A DNA stretch of 35,590 bases from the NCBI GenBank assembly GCA_034434915.1, contig DAOTYE010000048.1, forward strand, positions 1 through 35,590, written 5' to 3'. The notes under the pieces are model-generated. The model did no database searches, had not been told where the DNA came from, and saw only the letters and a program-made list of their open reading frames with translations. Shown one piece after another: positions 1 to 6,881 of this stretch. This DNA comes from DAOTYE01 sp034434915. GTDB lineage: Bacteria > Chloroflexota > Dehalococcoidia > Dehalococcoidales > RBG-16-60-22. Numbering within the stretch: the stretch's first letter is position 1; each line of letters begins with the position of its first letter. The translations under genes were made by a program, and so were the position numbers.

Positions 1-393
1 GTGCCCATGGAAGTCAGCGCAGTGAACGCCCATGGTACCGCCCATGTGCGCTGTGGCACCAGCTTCCTCTTCGCTGTGCTCATCATTGCCATCATTGTCT
101 TTGCTTTCATCGGCAGGCAGGCTCTCTGGCTCATGGTCTTATCACGCATCCTGCTCATCCCGGTCATCGCCGCTATGGGATATGAGGTCGTCCACTTCAG
201 CGCCGGACATAGCCGGAATCTGCTGGTGAGAGCCATCATCATGCCGGGGCTTTGGCTCCAGGCATTGACCACGAAACAGCCGGATGACTCTCAGCTTGAG
301 GTGGCGCTCGCGGCTCTGAAGCAGGCAGTGGATATTGACCGGGCAGAAGAAAAGCCTCAGCCGGAGGCAGAATCAGGCTCGGTCAGTTCCTGA
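1..393 (+). CDS. DUF1385 domain protein, 3' part
   Basis: The reading frame is open at the left edge of the window, so this is the C-terminal part of a longer gene; the GTG at base 1 is probably not the true start. The 130 visible residues carry the DUF1385 pattern: HGT and CGTSFLF near the N-terminal end, one or two hydrophobic membrane segments, then GYEVVHFSA, PGLWLQALTT and a QPDDSQLEVALAAL tail. The family is a membrane protein of unknown function, common in Firmicutes and Chloroflexota. The last 37 bases overlap the 3' end of the convergent hisI gene. I can say nothing about the missing N-terminal part. Confidence 0.85.
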   Translation: MPMEVSAVNAHGTAHVRCGTSFLFAVLIIAIIVFAFIGRQALWLMVLSRILLIPVIAAMGYEVVHFSAGHSRNLLVRAIIMPGLWLQALTTKQPDDSQLEVALAALKQAVDIDRAEEKPQPEAESGSVSS

Positions 394-692
394 AAAAAGC
401 AGGTCCTCTCTCCGGTGTGACATACCGGACCAAGCGGCTTGGCTTTCACCAGAATAGTATCATTATCGCAATCTTTCCACACTTCACGCACCAGGAGCCT
501 GTTGCCGGACGTTTCCCCCTTGTGCCAGAGCTGTTGGCGACTGCGACTGTAGAACCAGACTTCCCCGCTGGTGAGAGTGCGCCGCAGGGCTTCCGCGTTC
601 ATATAGCCCAGCATGAGCACATCACCGCTGTCCGCATCCTGCACAATTGCCGGCACCAGCCCCTTATCATTGAACTTTATACCTTCAACCAC
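357..692 (-). CDS. hisI: Phosphoribosyl-AMP cyclohydrolase HisI
   Basis: HisI opens the purine ring of phosphoribosyl-AMP in the third step of histidine biosynthesis. The 111-residue protein is the stand-alone cyclohydrolase without the HisE pyrophosphatase. It shows MLGYMNAEAL (about 27-36), FYSRSR, LWHKGETSGN, then D74-C75-D76-x-D78 for the magnesium site and C75, C91 and C98 as the zinc ligands, with the GPVCHTG and CFF motifs intact. It starts at GTG with an AGGGGG ribosome site about 4 bases upstream, and follows hisA with only 8 bases between them, so the two are surely co-transcribed. Its 3' end runs 37 bases into the opposite-strand DUF1385 gene. Confidence 0.96.
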   Translation of the reverse strand: MVEGIKFNDKGLVPAIVQDADSGDVLMLGYMNAEALRRTLTSGEVWFYSRSRQQLWHKGETSGNRLLVREVWKDCDNDTILVKAKPLGPVCHTGERTCFFQELTEPDSASG

Positions 693-700
693 ATGTCCCC

Positions 701-1447
701 CTACATCTTGCCGATGACATCCAGCGCCTGCTTCAGGTTAATATCGCCGGTGTAGAGCGCCCGACCGACAATCGCCCCCTCCGCCCCCAGCTTTTTGAGC
801 ATCTTGAGGTGGTTTAATGATGAGATGCCCCCGGAGGCGATGACCGGCACCCTGACCGCATCAATCAACTCAGCGATGGCGGAAAAGTTGGGCTCAGTCA
901 GTGTCCCATCGCGGGTTATGTCCGTGTAAACAAAGCGCCTCACGCCAAGCTGAACCATCTCCCGGGCAAATGGAATCGGCGCAAGGTCCATACTCTGATG
1001 CCAGCCACGCACGGCGATTTTCCCCTCGCGCACATCCAGGCTGACGATGACTGACTCTCCAAACCGATTGCACACCTCCTTTACAAATGCCTGGTTCTCC
1101 ACCGCCGCCGTGCTCAGGATGACCCGGTCCACACCGGCTTTGAGCACCGTTTCCACCACCCCCATACTGCGGATGCCACCACCCATTTGAACGGGCACCA
1201 TAACCACCCTGGCAATGCTTCTAATAATCTCCAGATTCAGTATTTCTCCGCTCGCCGCCCCGTCCAGGTCAACAATGTGAAGGCGTGGCGCTCCCAGTGA
1301 CTGCCACTTCAAAGCGGCATCCAGAGGGTCATCAGAGAAGATGATTTCTTTGCTATAGTCGCCCTGATAGAGGCGGACGCATTTGCCGTCCCGGATATCT
1401 ACGGCTGGAATGACTTCTATCTTCGTGTTCCTTTCTTTTTCTGTCAT
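701..1447 (-). CDS. hisA: ProFAR isomerase HisA
   Basis: HisA isomerises phosphoribosyl-formimino-AICAR-phosphate, the step after HisI. It is a TIM barrel with the family motifs PAVDIRDGKCVRLYQGD at the N-terminus, GGGIRS, VSLDVREG with the second catalytic aspartate, YTDITRDGTL, ASGGISS and GAIVGRALY. The only normal start codon near the family N-terminus is ATG at 1447, giving 248 residues with a nine-residue extension, but no ribosome site precedes it. A good site (AGAAAGGA) lies inside this extension, 8 bases before an ATA codon at 1420; starting there would give 239 residues, nearer the family length. The leading gene of a hisA-hisI pair; the other histidine genes are not in the window. 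Confidence 0.94.
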   Translation of the reverse strand: MTEKERNTKIEVIPAVDIRDGKCVRLYQGDYSKEIIFSDDPLDAALKWQSLGAPRLHIVDLDGAASGEILNLEIIRSIARVVMVPVQMGGGIRSMGVVETVLKAGVDRVILSTAAVENQAFVKEVCNRFGESVIVSLDVREGKIAVRGWHQSMDLAPIPFAREMVQLGVRRFVYTDITRDGTLTEPNFSAIAELIDAVRVPVIASGGISSLNHLKMLKKLGAEGAIVGRALYTGDINLKQALDVIGKM

Positions 1448-1603
1448 TATACGGCAACGAAAGGACGAAGACAATGAGGATTTAGCAGAGTAACCGCTTT
1501 GTCTGCCCTACCATGACTTCACCAGCCAGCTCAACTTCCTCCTGCCTGCTCCAGCATCCCAGAGTAAGAATACGCCGCCTCTCATCATGGCTAAGTTCAG
1601 TAT

Positions 1604-1632
1604 TTGACAAACGGGACCACAGCAACTAAAAT
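1604..1632 (+). promoter_or_regulatory. Strong promoter for the panC leader
   Basis: TTGACA at 1604-1609 and TAAAAT at 1627-1632 are separated by exactly 17 bases, a near-consensus housekeeping promoter. Transcription would start near 1639, giving a leader of about 160 nucleotides before panC. Confidence 0.75.
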
Positions 1633-1638
1633 TTCACC

Positions 1639-1780
1639 GTGAGTTGCCCTCGACCGCAAGGCGGGGAGCACAGATAGAGAGTTCTGGACAAAAAGTCGCT
1701 TGGATCAGGTTGACCGAGACGGCTAAGAGTGATGAAGCAATCGCCTTCTCTGGCTGTTTCGGAGAAGGTATTTTTGTTTT
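1639..1780 (+). promoter_or_regulatory. Structured panC 5' leader, candidate attenuator
   Basis: The leader folds by eye into two hairpins before a terminator. Hairpin 1 pairs 1645-1649 with 1665-1670 around a single unpaired A, capped by CCGC/GCGG with loop AAG (1654-1664). Hairpin 2 pairs 1699-1703 with 1714-1718 and 1705-1707 with 1711-1713, again with one unpaired A (1704). The pan RNA motif is a published structured RNA in leaders of pantothenate synthesis genes in Chloroflexi, Firmicutes and deltaproteobacteria; this leader fits in position and phylum, but I cannot confirm the consensus by eye. The attenuation role is inferred from the terminator that follows. Confidence 0.5.
1744..1780 (+). 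terminator. Intrinsic terminator inside the panC leader
   Basis: CCTTCTC (1744-1750) pairs with GAGAAGG (1762-1768) across an 11-base loop, followed by a T-rich run at 1769-1781. It lies after the promoter and before the panC ribosome site, so it can only end the panC leader transcript itself, as expected for attenuation. Confidence 0.65.
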
Positions 1781-1798
1781 TGGTAAGGAGGTGCTGAG

Positions 1799-2632
1799 AT
1801 GAAAGTCATTGAGACAGTAGCAGAAATGAAAAAAGCAAGAAAAAACCTCCCTGAGCCGGTGGGACTGGTGCCTACGATGGGCTTTCTCCATGACGGACAT
1901 ATTGAACTGGTCAGGCGCGCCCGCGCGGAAAGCAAGACGGTGGTTGTCAGCATCTTCGTCAATCCCACCCAGTTCCTCCCCAATGAAGACTTTGCCACCT
2001 ATCCCCGTGATATCCCGCGTGACCTCGCCATGCTGGAGAATGCCCGCACGGACATTGTGTTCATGCCTTCAGTGCAGGAGATGTACCCGGAAGGCTTTAA
2101 CACATGGGTTGAAGTGAAAAAGGTCACTGACCGTCTTGAAGGTGCCTGCCGGCCCGGTCACTTCCGCGGCGTCGCCACCGTGGTAAACAAGCTGTTTAAC
2201 ATCGTCCAGCCAGCAAAAGCCTACTTCGGGCAGAAGGACGCCCAGCAGTGTGTTGTGGTCAAAAAAATGGTCGCTGACCTGGACATGAATCTGGAAATCG
2301 TTATCATCCCCACCGTGCGCGAACCTGACGGACTGGCGATGAGCAGTCGCAACGTCTATCTCAATCCGCAGGAACGCAGGGCAGCAGTCGTCCTATCCAG
2401 AGCGCTGTTTCAGGCCCAATCTCAATGGAAAAAGGGAGAGAAAGACGCTGAGAAACTACGCAAAGAAATGATAGCGCTTATCCGGAGAGAGCCTCTGGCA
2501 AGCATTGACTATGTGAGCATTGCTGACCCGGTCACATTGGACGAACTGGGCGCCGTCAAGCCCGGCGCAATTGCCTCACTGGCGGTGAGGATTGGCAAAA
2601 CGCGACTGATTGATAACGTGATAATGGAGTAA
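1799..2632 (+). CDS. panC: Pantothenate synthetase PanC
   Basis: PanC joins pantoate and beta-alanine with ATP to make pantothenate in the cytoplasm. The 277-residue protein has full family length. PTMGFLHDGH (25-34) is the nucleotide-binding HxGH-type region; VNPTQFLPNEDF, CRPGHFRGVATVV, YFGQKDAQQ and PDGLAMSSRN (the KMSKS-like loop) follow in the usual order. The ATG has an ideal ribosome site AAGGAGG (1785-1791) 7 bases upstream. It stands alone, without panB or panD, behind a strong promoter and a leader terminator, and ends 4 bases from the convergent MFS gene. Confidence 0.97.
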   Translation: MKVIETVAEMKKARKNLPEPVGLVPTMGFLHDGHIELVRRARAESKTVVVSIFVNPTQFLPNEDFATYPRDIPRDLAMLENARTDIVFMPSVQEMYPEGFNTWVEVKKVTDRLEGACRPGHFRGVATVVNKLFNIVQPAKAYFGQKDAQQCVVVKKMVADLDMNLEIVIIPTVREPDGLAMSSRNVYLNPQERRAAVVLSRALFQAQSQWKKGEKDAEKLRKEMIALIRREPLASIDYVSIADPVTLDELGAVKPGAIASLAVRIGKTRLIDNVIME

Positions 2633-2636
2633 GCTC

Positions 2637-3839
2637 CTACTCCCTGATAAACAGTGCCAGCGCCACCGCCGAAATGAATGCCAGCCCCGCCCCAAAGAAA
2701 AACGGCGCCGCCGGCATGAAGGCGTCCCACAGCCACCCAGCGATGATGCTCGCCGGGAGCGCCAGCAGTCCCACCACGCCATGATACAGCCCGAAGGCGA
2801 TACCCCGCCGCTCCCCGCCGACAATGTCTGCCACAAACGCCCGCGCCACACCCTCAGTGATTCCCTGATAGACACCATAAACAGCGAAGAGAAGCCACAC
2901 TGACCATGCATTCATCGCCAGAGCAAAACCGAGATAGACCAGGGCATACACCAGCCAGCCCAGGATAATGACCTTGCGCCGCCCAAGCTTATCGGAGAGC
3001 ATGCCTGCCGGCAATGAGACAAAGGAATAAGTCACATTGAGCAGGACGAGCATGAGCGTTACCTGAATGAGCGGCACTTCCAGGTTCTGCGCTCGCAAAA
3101 TGACGAAGAAATCGCTGGACTTGCCCAGTGTGAAAAGCGCCATGATGCAGAGGAAGATTTTGAACCGGCAATCAAAGGTAGAGACGCCCTTCGCTGAAGG
3201 CAAGTCTGCTGACTGTCTTTTCTCTGCCCCTTTTTCCCGCACCATGGTGAGCAATACCAGCACGGCAATAAACGCCGGTATCACGCCGATAACCACCAGC
3301 CATCTATACGTCTCCAGGCTGAGCTTCAGTCCACCGCCCTGCACCTGGTAAATGACAAACGCGGCGATGCTGAGTCCCAGCATCGCACCGAAGGTGTCCA
3401 TCGCCCGGTGAAGACCAAAGTTCTTGCCGCGTTCCTCAGCCGGTGAAGATGCCGCCACGAGAGCATCCCTGGGAGAGGTGCGGATGCCCTTCCCTACTCT
3501 GTCAGCAAACCTGACCGCCAGCACCACGCCCCACGCATGAGCCAGATACATAAATGGCTTCACCACAGTGGAAATCCCGTAGCCCATTGCTGCCAGGAGC
3601 TTGCGCTTGCCGATTTTATCGCTTATCCAGCCACTGGCAATGCGAAAGAGAGCATCAGTGCTGTCAGATATACCTCCCACCAGCCCCACCACGGTCGTCG
3701 CTGCGCCAAGCACATTGCTCAGAAAGAGCGGCACCAGAGTGAAAATCATCTCACTGCTGACATCGGTCAGCAGACTGACGATGCCGAGGAAAAAGACATT
3801 AGAACTGAACCCGAACGTTTTCTTCTCAGCGTCATTCAC
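2637..3839 (-). CDS. MFS transporter
   Basis: A 400-residue integral membrane protein of the major facilitator superfamily with about twelve hydrophobic segments. The loop between helices 2 and 3 reads SGWISDKIGKRK and the pseudo-repeat in the second half reads AGMLSDKLGRRK, the typical conserved MFS loops. A charged stretch DRVGKGIRTSPRDALVA follows helix 4 and recalls a group of uncharacterised bacterial MFS proteins. The substrate cannot be read from the sequence; both drug or metabolite efflux and uptake are possible. The gene is monocistronic with its own promoter (3858-3887) and converges on panC. Confidence 0.88.
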   Translation of the reverse strand: MNDAEKKTFGFSSNVFFLGIVSLLTDVSSEMIFTLVPLFLSNVLGAATTVVGLVGGISDSTDALFRIASGWISDKIGKRKLLAAMGYGISTVVKPFMYLAHAWGVVLAVRFADRVGKGIRTSPRDALVAASSPAEERGKNFGLHRAMDTFGAMLGLSIAAFVIYQVQGGGLKLSLETYRWLVVIGVIPAFIAVLVLLTMVREKGAEKRQSADLPSAKGVSTFDCRFKIFLCIMALFTLGKSSDFFVILRAQNLEVPLIQVTLMLVLLNVTYSFVSLPAGMLSDKLGRRKVIILGWLVYALVYLGFALAMNAWSVWLLFAVYGVYQGITEGVARAFVADIVGGERRGIAFGLYHGVVGLLALPASIIAGWLWDAFMPAAPFFFGAGLAFISAVALALFIRE

Positions 3840-3857
3840 AGATAAAAACCTGCTGTT

Positions 3858-3887
3858 ACTTTACCTCTGGGCTATCAGCAATGTCAA
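3858..3887 (-). promoter_or_regulatory. Promoter of the minus-strand MFS gene
   Basis: Reading the minus strand, TTGACA (3887-3882) and TAAAGT (3863-3858) are 18 bases apart. The predicted transcript would start some 10 bases before the MFS start codon. Confidence 0.45.
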
Positions 3888-4011
3888 GGCGAGCCTTTGG
3901 GGGTTCTATACAGGTCTGACTGATATTTTCAATCTCAATAAAACAAGGGCTTGTCTCATTCCCCGGCAAAGAGTCTTTACCCTTGGCAAGAGGAACCTGC
4001 TCCACTGCGCC

Positions 4012-4041
4012 TTGACACCCCTGTTTGTCAACAGTTACAAT
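4012..4041 (+). promoter_or_regulatory. tRNA promoter
   Basis: TTGACA (4012-4017) and TACAAT (4036-4041) with an 18-base spacer end 11 bases before the first base of tRNA-Phe, which fits transcription of both tRNAs as one short precursor. Confidence 0.65.
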
Positions 4042-4052
4042 AGTGCAGTGTT

Positions 4053-4128
<76 letters not shown>

Positions 4129-4135
4129 TGAACAT

Positions 4136-4210
4136 GCGGAAGTGGCTCAGCGGTAGAGCATCTCCTTGCCAAGGAGAGGGTCGCGGGTTCGAATCCCGTC
4201 TTCCGCTCCA
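4136..4210 (+). tRNA. tRNA-Gly (anticodon GCC)
   Basis: Complete cloverleaf 7 bases after tRNA-Phe: acceptor GCGGAAG with CTTCCGC, D arm GCTC/GAGC, anticodon stem TCTCC/GGAGA with anticodon GCC at 4168-4170, T arm CGGG/CCCG with TTCGAAT, and encoded CCA (4208-4210). Confidence 0.98.
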
Positions 4211-4257
4211 GCAAAGCCGAGCTAGCTATGGTAGCCGGACCCGGTGCGGCGACATAG

Positions 4258-4437
4258 TTGGTTTCTGATAACATCCTTGTCACAAAATTTACGGTCAGGG
4301 AGGCGGCGAGGGGTTACCTCATCAGTCTCAAGGCTTCGCGCTATTCCCCACGCTATATTGAAGCCATGGAGATGAGTCTGCGCTTCTTCGCAGATTATGC
4401 GGAGCCGCATTCCTGGCCCGGGATTTCCCAACTGTAA
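4258..4437 (+). pseudogene. Truncated tyrosine integrase, N-terminal domain only
   Basis: An open frame of 59 codons from a TTG after an in-frame TAG to a TAA at 4435. It reads like the N-terminal SAM-like (core-binding) domain of phage integrases: REAARGYLISLKASRYSPR, then YIEAMEMSLRFFADYAE and WPGISQL. The pattern of a first helix ending YL.SLKA, an S-P-R turn and a second helix SLRFFADY is typical of XerC/D-like proteins. The catalytic domain is absent and nothing recognisable follows. It begins 47 bases after the tRNA-Gly CCA end, the classical place for an integrase of an element inserted at a tRNA, so I read it as the scar of a lost mobile element. There is no ribosome site. Confidence 0.6.
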
Positions 4438-4666
4438 ATGTTCAGCAAAAATGGGATAGTTTTAGACGTAAAGAAGTAATGGGCACTTTTTCCAAGTCCT
4501 ATTTTGTCCTATTTTCCCTGAAGACATATATTCGGTAGTGCAGCAGTTTGCCGCATTGTCCCACAACTTAGAAATAAGGCGGGAAAAAGCACCATTATGT
4601 TTACAAACCTTTCACTGGCTTGCTAAAATAACCGCGGTATAACTTCTTCTAGGCGGAAGCCGCCAT
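4438..4666 (+). other. Gene-free stretch before the lipoprotein gene
   Basis: No gene seen. It holds a possible -10 element TATAAC (4638-4643) without a clear -35, and a small perfect hairpin GGCGG-AAG-CCGCC (4652-4664) that touches the start codon at 4667 and covers the likely ribosome site. Confidence 0.4.
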
Positions 4667-6226
4667 ATGAAAACGAGCGCAAAATTATGCTTCCTACTTG
4701 CCCTGACACTAATGGTAAGCGCTCTTGGCGCATGTGTTGCTCCGCCGTCTATTCCGACCTTTACACCGCCCAGCATGCCCGCATTTACGCCGCCCAATAT
4801 TACTATGCCCAGCCCGCCCACTGCGCCTAAGATTATTTTTACGGTTACCGTGCCTGCGGTCACTCCCCCAGAAGATGTTGTTTACCTCAGGACGGGCACG
4901 GGGCAGGATGTCAGGATGGACCGCATTGACCGGCTAACATGGCAGGTTGAATATACGCCTGCGGCAGGTATTCCCATGACCTATGGCTACCACCGGAACG
5001 ATGTGGGCTATGAAGCCAGCGAGGAGATTAGCGCCTCAGATACCGAGCAAGACTGGTATAAGAAACGCACCGTCAGCGCCAATATCTCTCAGACCGTGAT
5101 GCAAAAAGATGAAGTGAAAAAGTGGCGCTGGTTGCTAAACGAACCACCTAAGGTAACCCTGGTCAAAGAGATTGCGGAGTATTTACCTAGGGTATCGGGG
5201 TGGAGTTTCCAGAAAGGCATTTACGTCATCGACTACTGGTGGGACGTCTTCTTTACTAATGGTGAAACAGAGAATACCGTTGAGCGCATTAAACAGGACA
5301 ATGCAACTTTCGTGCAGTACTCACCCACCTGGGCACTGAAGTTTGATGATAGCGGCATAACACTGGATAAAACCATTGGCTACGGATATCCTGAAGAGGC
5401 TATCCGCTATGAGACTAAAATCGCCAGGAAAGCCGGTCTTAAAGTGGTCTGGAGAAATCAAGTCTGGATGGAAATTTCTCCCGAGGAGGTTAATAAAACC
5501 CGCTCTGCGGAATGGTGGGAACAATATTACAACGTCCGTAGGCAATATCTCATGGAGATGGCAGTGCTTGCGGCGGAAGAAGGCGTGGAAGCCTTATGCA
5601 TCGGCGGGGATTCTGACTCGCTTACCGGTTTTACGACCTGGGGAAGCGCGCCACCGGAATCATGGGCACGGTGGATGGAAGACATCCAAGAAGTAAGAAA
5701 AATCTTTAACGGACAAATATATTACGACTTTATTGCCGGTGGCAGGATGGAAGAGGCGTGGGAACCAGATTGGGTAAAGTGGCAGCCTATCCTGGACGAG
5801 ATTGACTTCATCGGTGTCTCCTGGTGGAAAGGTGTAAGCAGAAGCAATGATGCTACCATGATGGAACTGAAGCAAAACATCGCCGAGCAGTTTGACCTCT
5901 ACCTCAAGCCAGTTTATGAAAGAACGGGAAAACCTGTAGTACTGGTAGGCGTTGTGTTTCCAAGTGCTGATGGAGGCACTACCGGCAAGTATGACTGGAA
6001 TGCCAGAGAAACGGATGTCTGGAAACCGGACGACGGCACATTCAATGATTTCCAGGAACAGGCTGACGCTTTTGAAGCCATAATGAGCGCCGTGGCAACC
6101 CGGCCATGGATAGCTGGTGTGTACCCTTTCGGCTTCTGGCGCCATGACCAGCAGGATAAGGGACCCAATATAAGGGGTAAGCCGGCAGAAGAAGTCCTGA
6201 AGAAGTGGTACGGGAACATAAAATAG
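4667..6226 (+). CDS. Lipoprotein with CBM20-like and GH113-like domains
   Basis: A 519-residue exported lipoprotein. Residues 1-23 are a lipoprotein signal ending LGAC (C23). A Pro/Thr-rich spacer (24-56) leads to a beta-rich module (about 56-120: TVPAVTPPEDVVYL, LTWQVEYTPAAGIP, YGYHRND) that resembles a CBM20 starch-binding-type domain. From about 165 to the end is a TIM-barrel segment like glycoside hydrolase family 113: EALCIGGDSDSL (308-319), a VRKIFNGQIYYDF strand, IDFIGVSWWKG and KPVVLVGVVFPS (422-433). In GH113 the two catalytic glutamates sit in GTE and TEVGY motifs; here the same places read GGD (D315) and VGVVF (G428). It may bind glycans without cutting them or use different residues. 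It stands alone. Confidence 0.65.
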   Translation: MKTSAKLCFLLALTLMVSALGACVAPPSIPTFTPPSMPAFTPPNITMPSPPTAPKIIFTVTVPAVTPPEDVVYLRTGTGQDVRMDRIDRLTWQVEYTPAAGIPMTYGYHRNDVGYEASEEISASDTEQDWYKKRTVSANISQTVMQKDEVKKWRWLLNEPPKVTLVKEIAEYLPRVSGWSFQKGIYVIDYWWDVFFTNGETENTVERIKQDNATFVQYSPTWALKFDDSGITLDKTIGYGYPEEAIRYETKIARKAGLKVVWRNQVWMEISPEEVNKTRSAEWWEQYYNVRRQYLMEMAVLAAEEGVEALCIGGDSDSLTGFTTWGSAPPESWARWMEDIQEVRKIFNGQIYYDFIAGGRMEEAWEPDWVKWQPILDEIDFIGVSWWKGVSRSNDATMMELKQNIAEQFDLYLKPVYERTGKPVVLVGVVFPSADGGTTGKYDWNARETDVWKPDDGTFNDFQEQADAFEAIMSAVATRPWIAGVYPFGFWRHDQQDKGPNIRGKPAEEVLKKWYGNIK

Positions 6227-6404
6227 GCACCCTGCTCCAGACAGCAATCCGGGGTATCTTTTCAAGATAAATGGACTCATTTTCACCTAAATGAGAATGG
6301 CTTCTTGTAGCGAGTAAGCTTCACTCAATCTCCAATAAGAAAAGTAACTTCGTGAGCCAGCGCTACCATAGTTGAAATACTCGTTTTGAGCCACTGACAG
6401 ACTT

Positions 6405-6438
6405 GGTTACCTCCGGTTTATATCCCGGTCACCTCCGA
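6405..6438. repeat. Two 12-base direct repeats, 22-base period
   Basis: GGTTACCTCCGG (6405-6416) and GGTCACCTCCGA (6427-6438) agree in 10 of 12 bases and start 22 bases apart, close to two helical turns. This spacing suits tandem protein binding sites, but no promoter lies next to it. Confidence 0.4.
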
Positions 6439-6453
6439 ACATTGCTTCACCTT

Positions 6454-6510
6454 CTTATTACGCCGTTCTCGCCGCTTGCCCTGAAAGGGGGTTCAAGCGA
6501 TGGTAATAAG
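6454..6510. other. Nested hairpin, candidate structured RNA or repeat
   Basis: An outer stem CTTATTAC (6454-6461) with GTAATAAG (6503-6510) encloses an inner stem CGCTTGCCC (6473-6481) with GGG (6487-6489) and CAAGCG (6494-6499). The structure is palindromic, so the strand is undecided, and no T-run follows on either side. Confidence 0.4.
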
Positions 6511-6705
6511 AGCAGTATCACCGCCAGACGGACAGCCCGGCAGGGCTTCACCCTCGGTCATCTTTTCAGTTCGCCTGATAAGGCTATGAATCTGATAAAG
6601 TTACGTATCACATGCACATAAGCACCACCGCGATAAATTCATTACGGGAAAATCGCAAAAAGCGGTAAAATGTTCATTTTTCCATGCCAATGGTATTGAC
6701 AAAGG

Positions 6706-6714
6706 TGTTATAAT
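6706..6714 (+). promoter_or_regulatory. Extended -10 promoter of TRAP operon 1
   Basis: TGT followed by TATAAT (6709-6714) is an extended -10 element. A perfect TTGACA lies at 6696-6701, but only 7 bases separate the two, too few for a joint promoter. The predicted leader is about 160 nucleotides. Confidence 0.45.
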
Positions 6715-6795
6715 CGTCATAGGCAATCATTGGCATATGGTAATACGTAACAGCTATGTGATTATTACAAGAATAGTACTCCAAAAATCTTGACA

Positions 6796-6807
6796 AAAGG
6801 AGGTGAT
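6796..6807 (+). promoter_or_regulatory. Orphan full-length Shine-Dalgarno sequence
   Basis: AAAGGAGGTGAT matches 12 bases complementary to the usual 16S rRNA 3' end, yet the next gene starts 75 bases further on and has its own ribosome site. Only an ATG 2 bases away, opening an 8-codon frame, follows. The second TRAP operon has AGGAGGTGA (14022-14030) at a similar distance from its dctP. Confidence 0.4.
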
Positions 6808-6881
6808 GGGCGTTAAGCAGAAAGTATTCTGAAAAACCTTCTTCCCACCCTTTCTCCCAATAATCTCTCAGGAGGAGATGA

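Larger units (their letters stand above)
6227..6881. other. 655-base intergenic region with structure, no clear gene
   Basis: No convincing gene on either strand. It holds an AT-rich hairpin (6276-6282 with 6289-6295) behind the lipoprotein gene, a tandem 12-base repeat (6405-6438), a nested hairpin (6454-6510), and the first TRAP operon's promoter and leader (from about 6706). On the minus strand about 40 codons are open near 6290-6410, but they match nothing I know. Confidence 0.5.

Noticed and set aside
1482..1625. A minus-strand open frame of 47 codons directly upstream of hisA.
   Set aside because: It starts with TTG without a ribosome site, overlaps the panC promoter and matches no family I know. 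Kept only as a remote possibility of a leader ORF.
6403..6621. An open frame of 72 codons in the intergenic gap.
   Set aside because: No ribosome site, no family resemblance, and it runs through the hairpin and repeats.
6790..6795. A perfect TTGACA directly before the orphan ribosome-like site.
   Set aside because: No -10 hexamer at a suitable distance; an unlikely second promoter.
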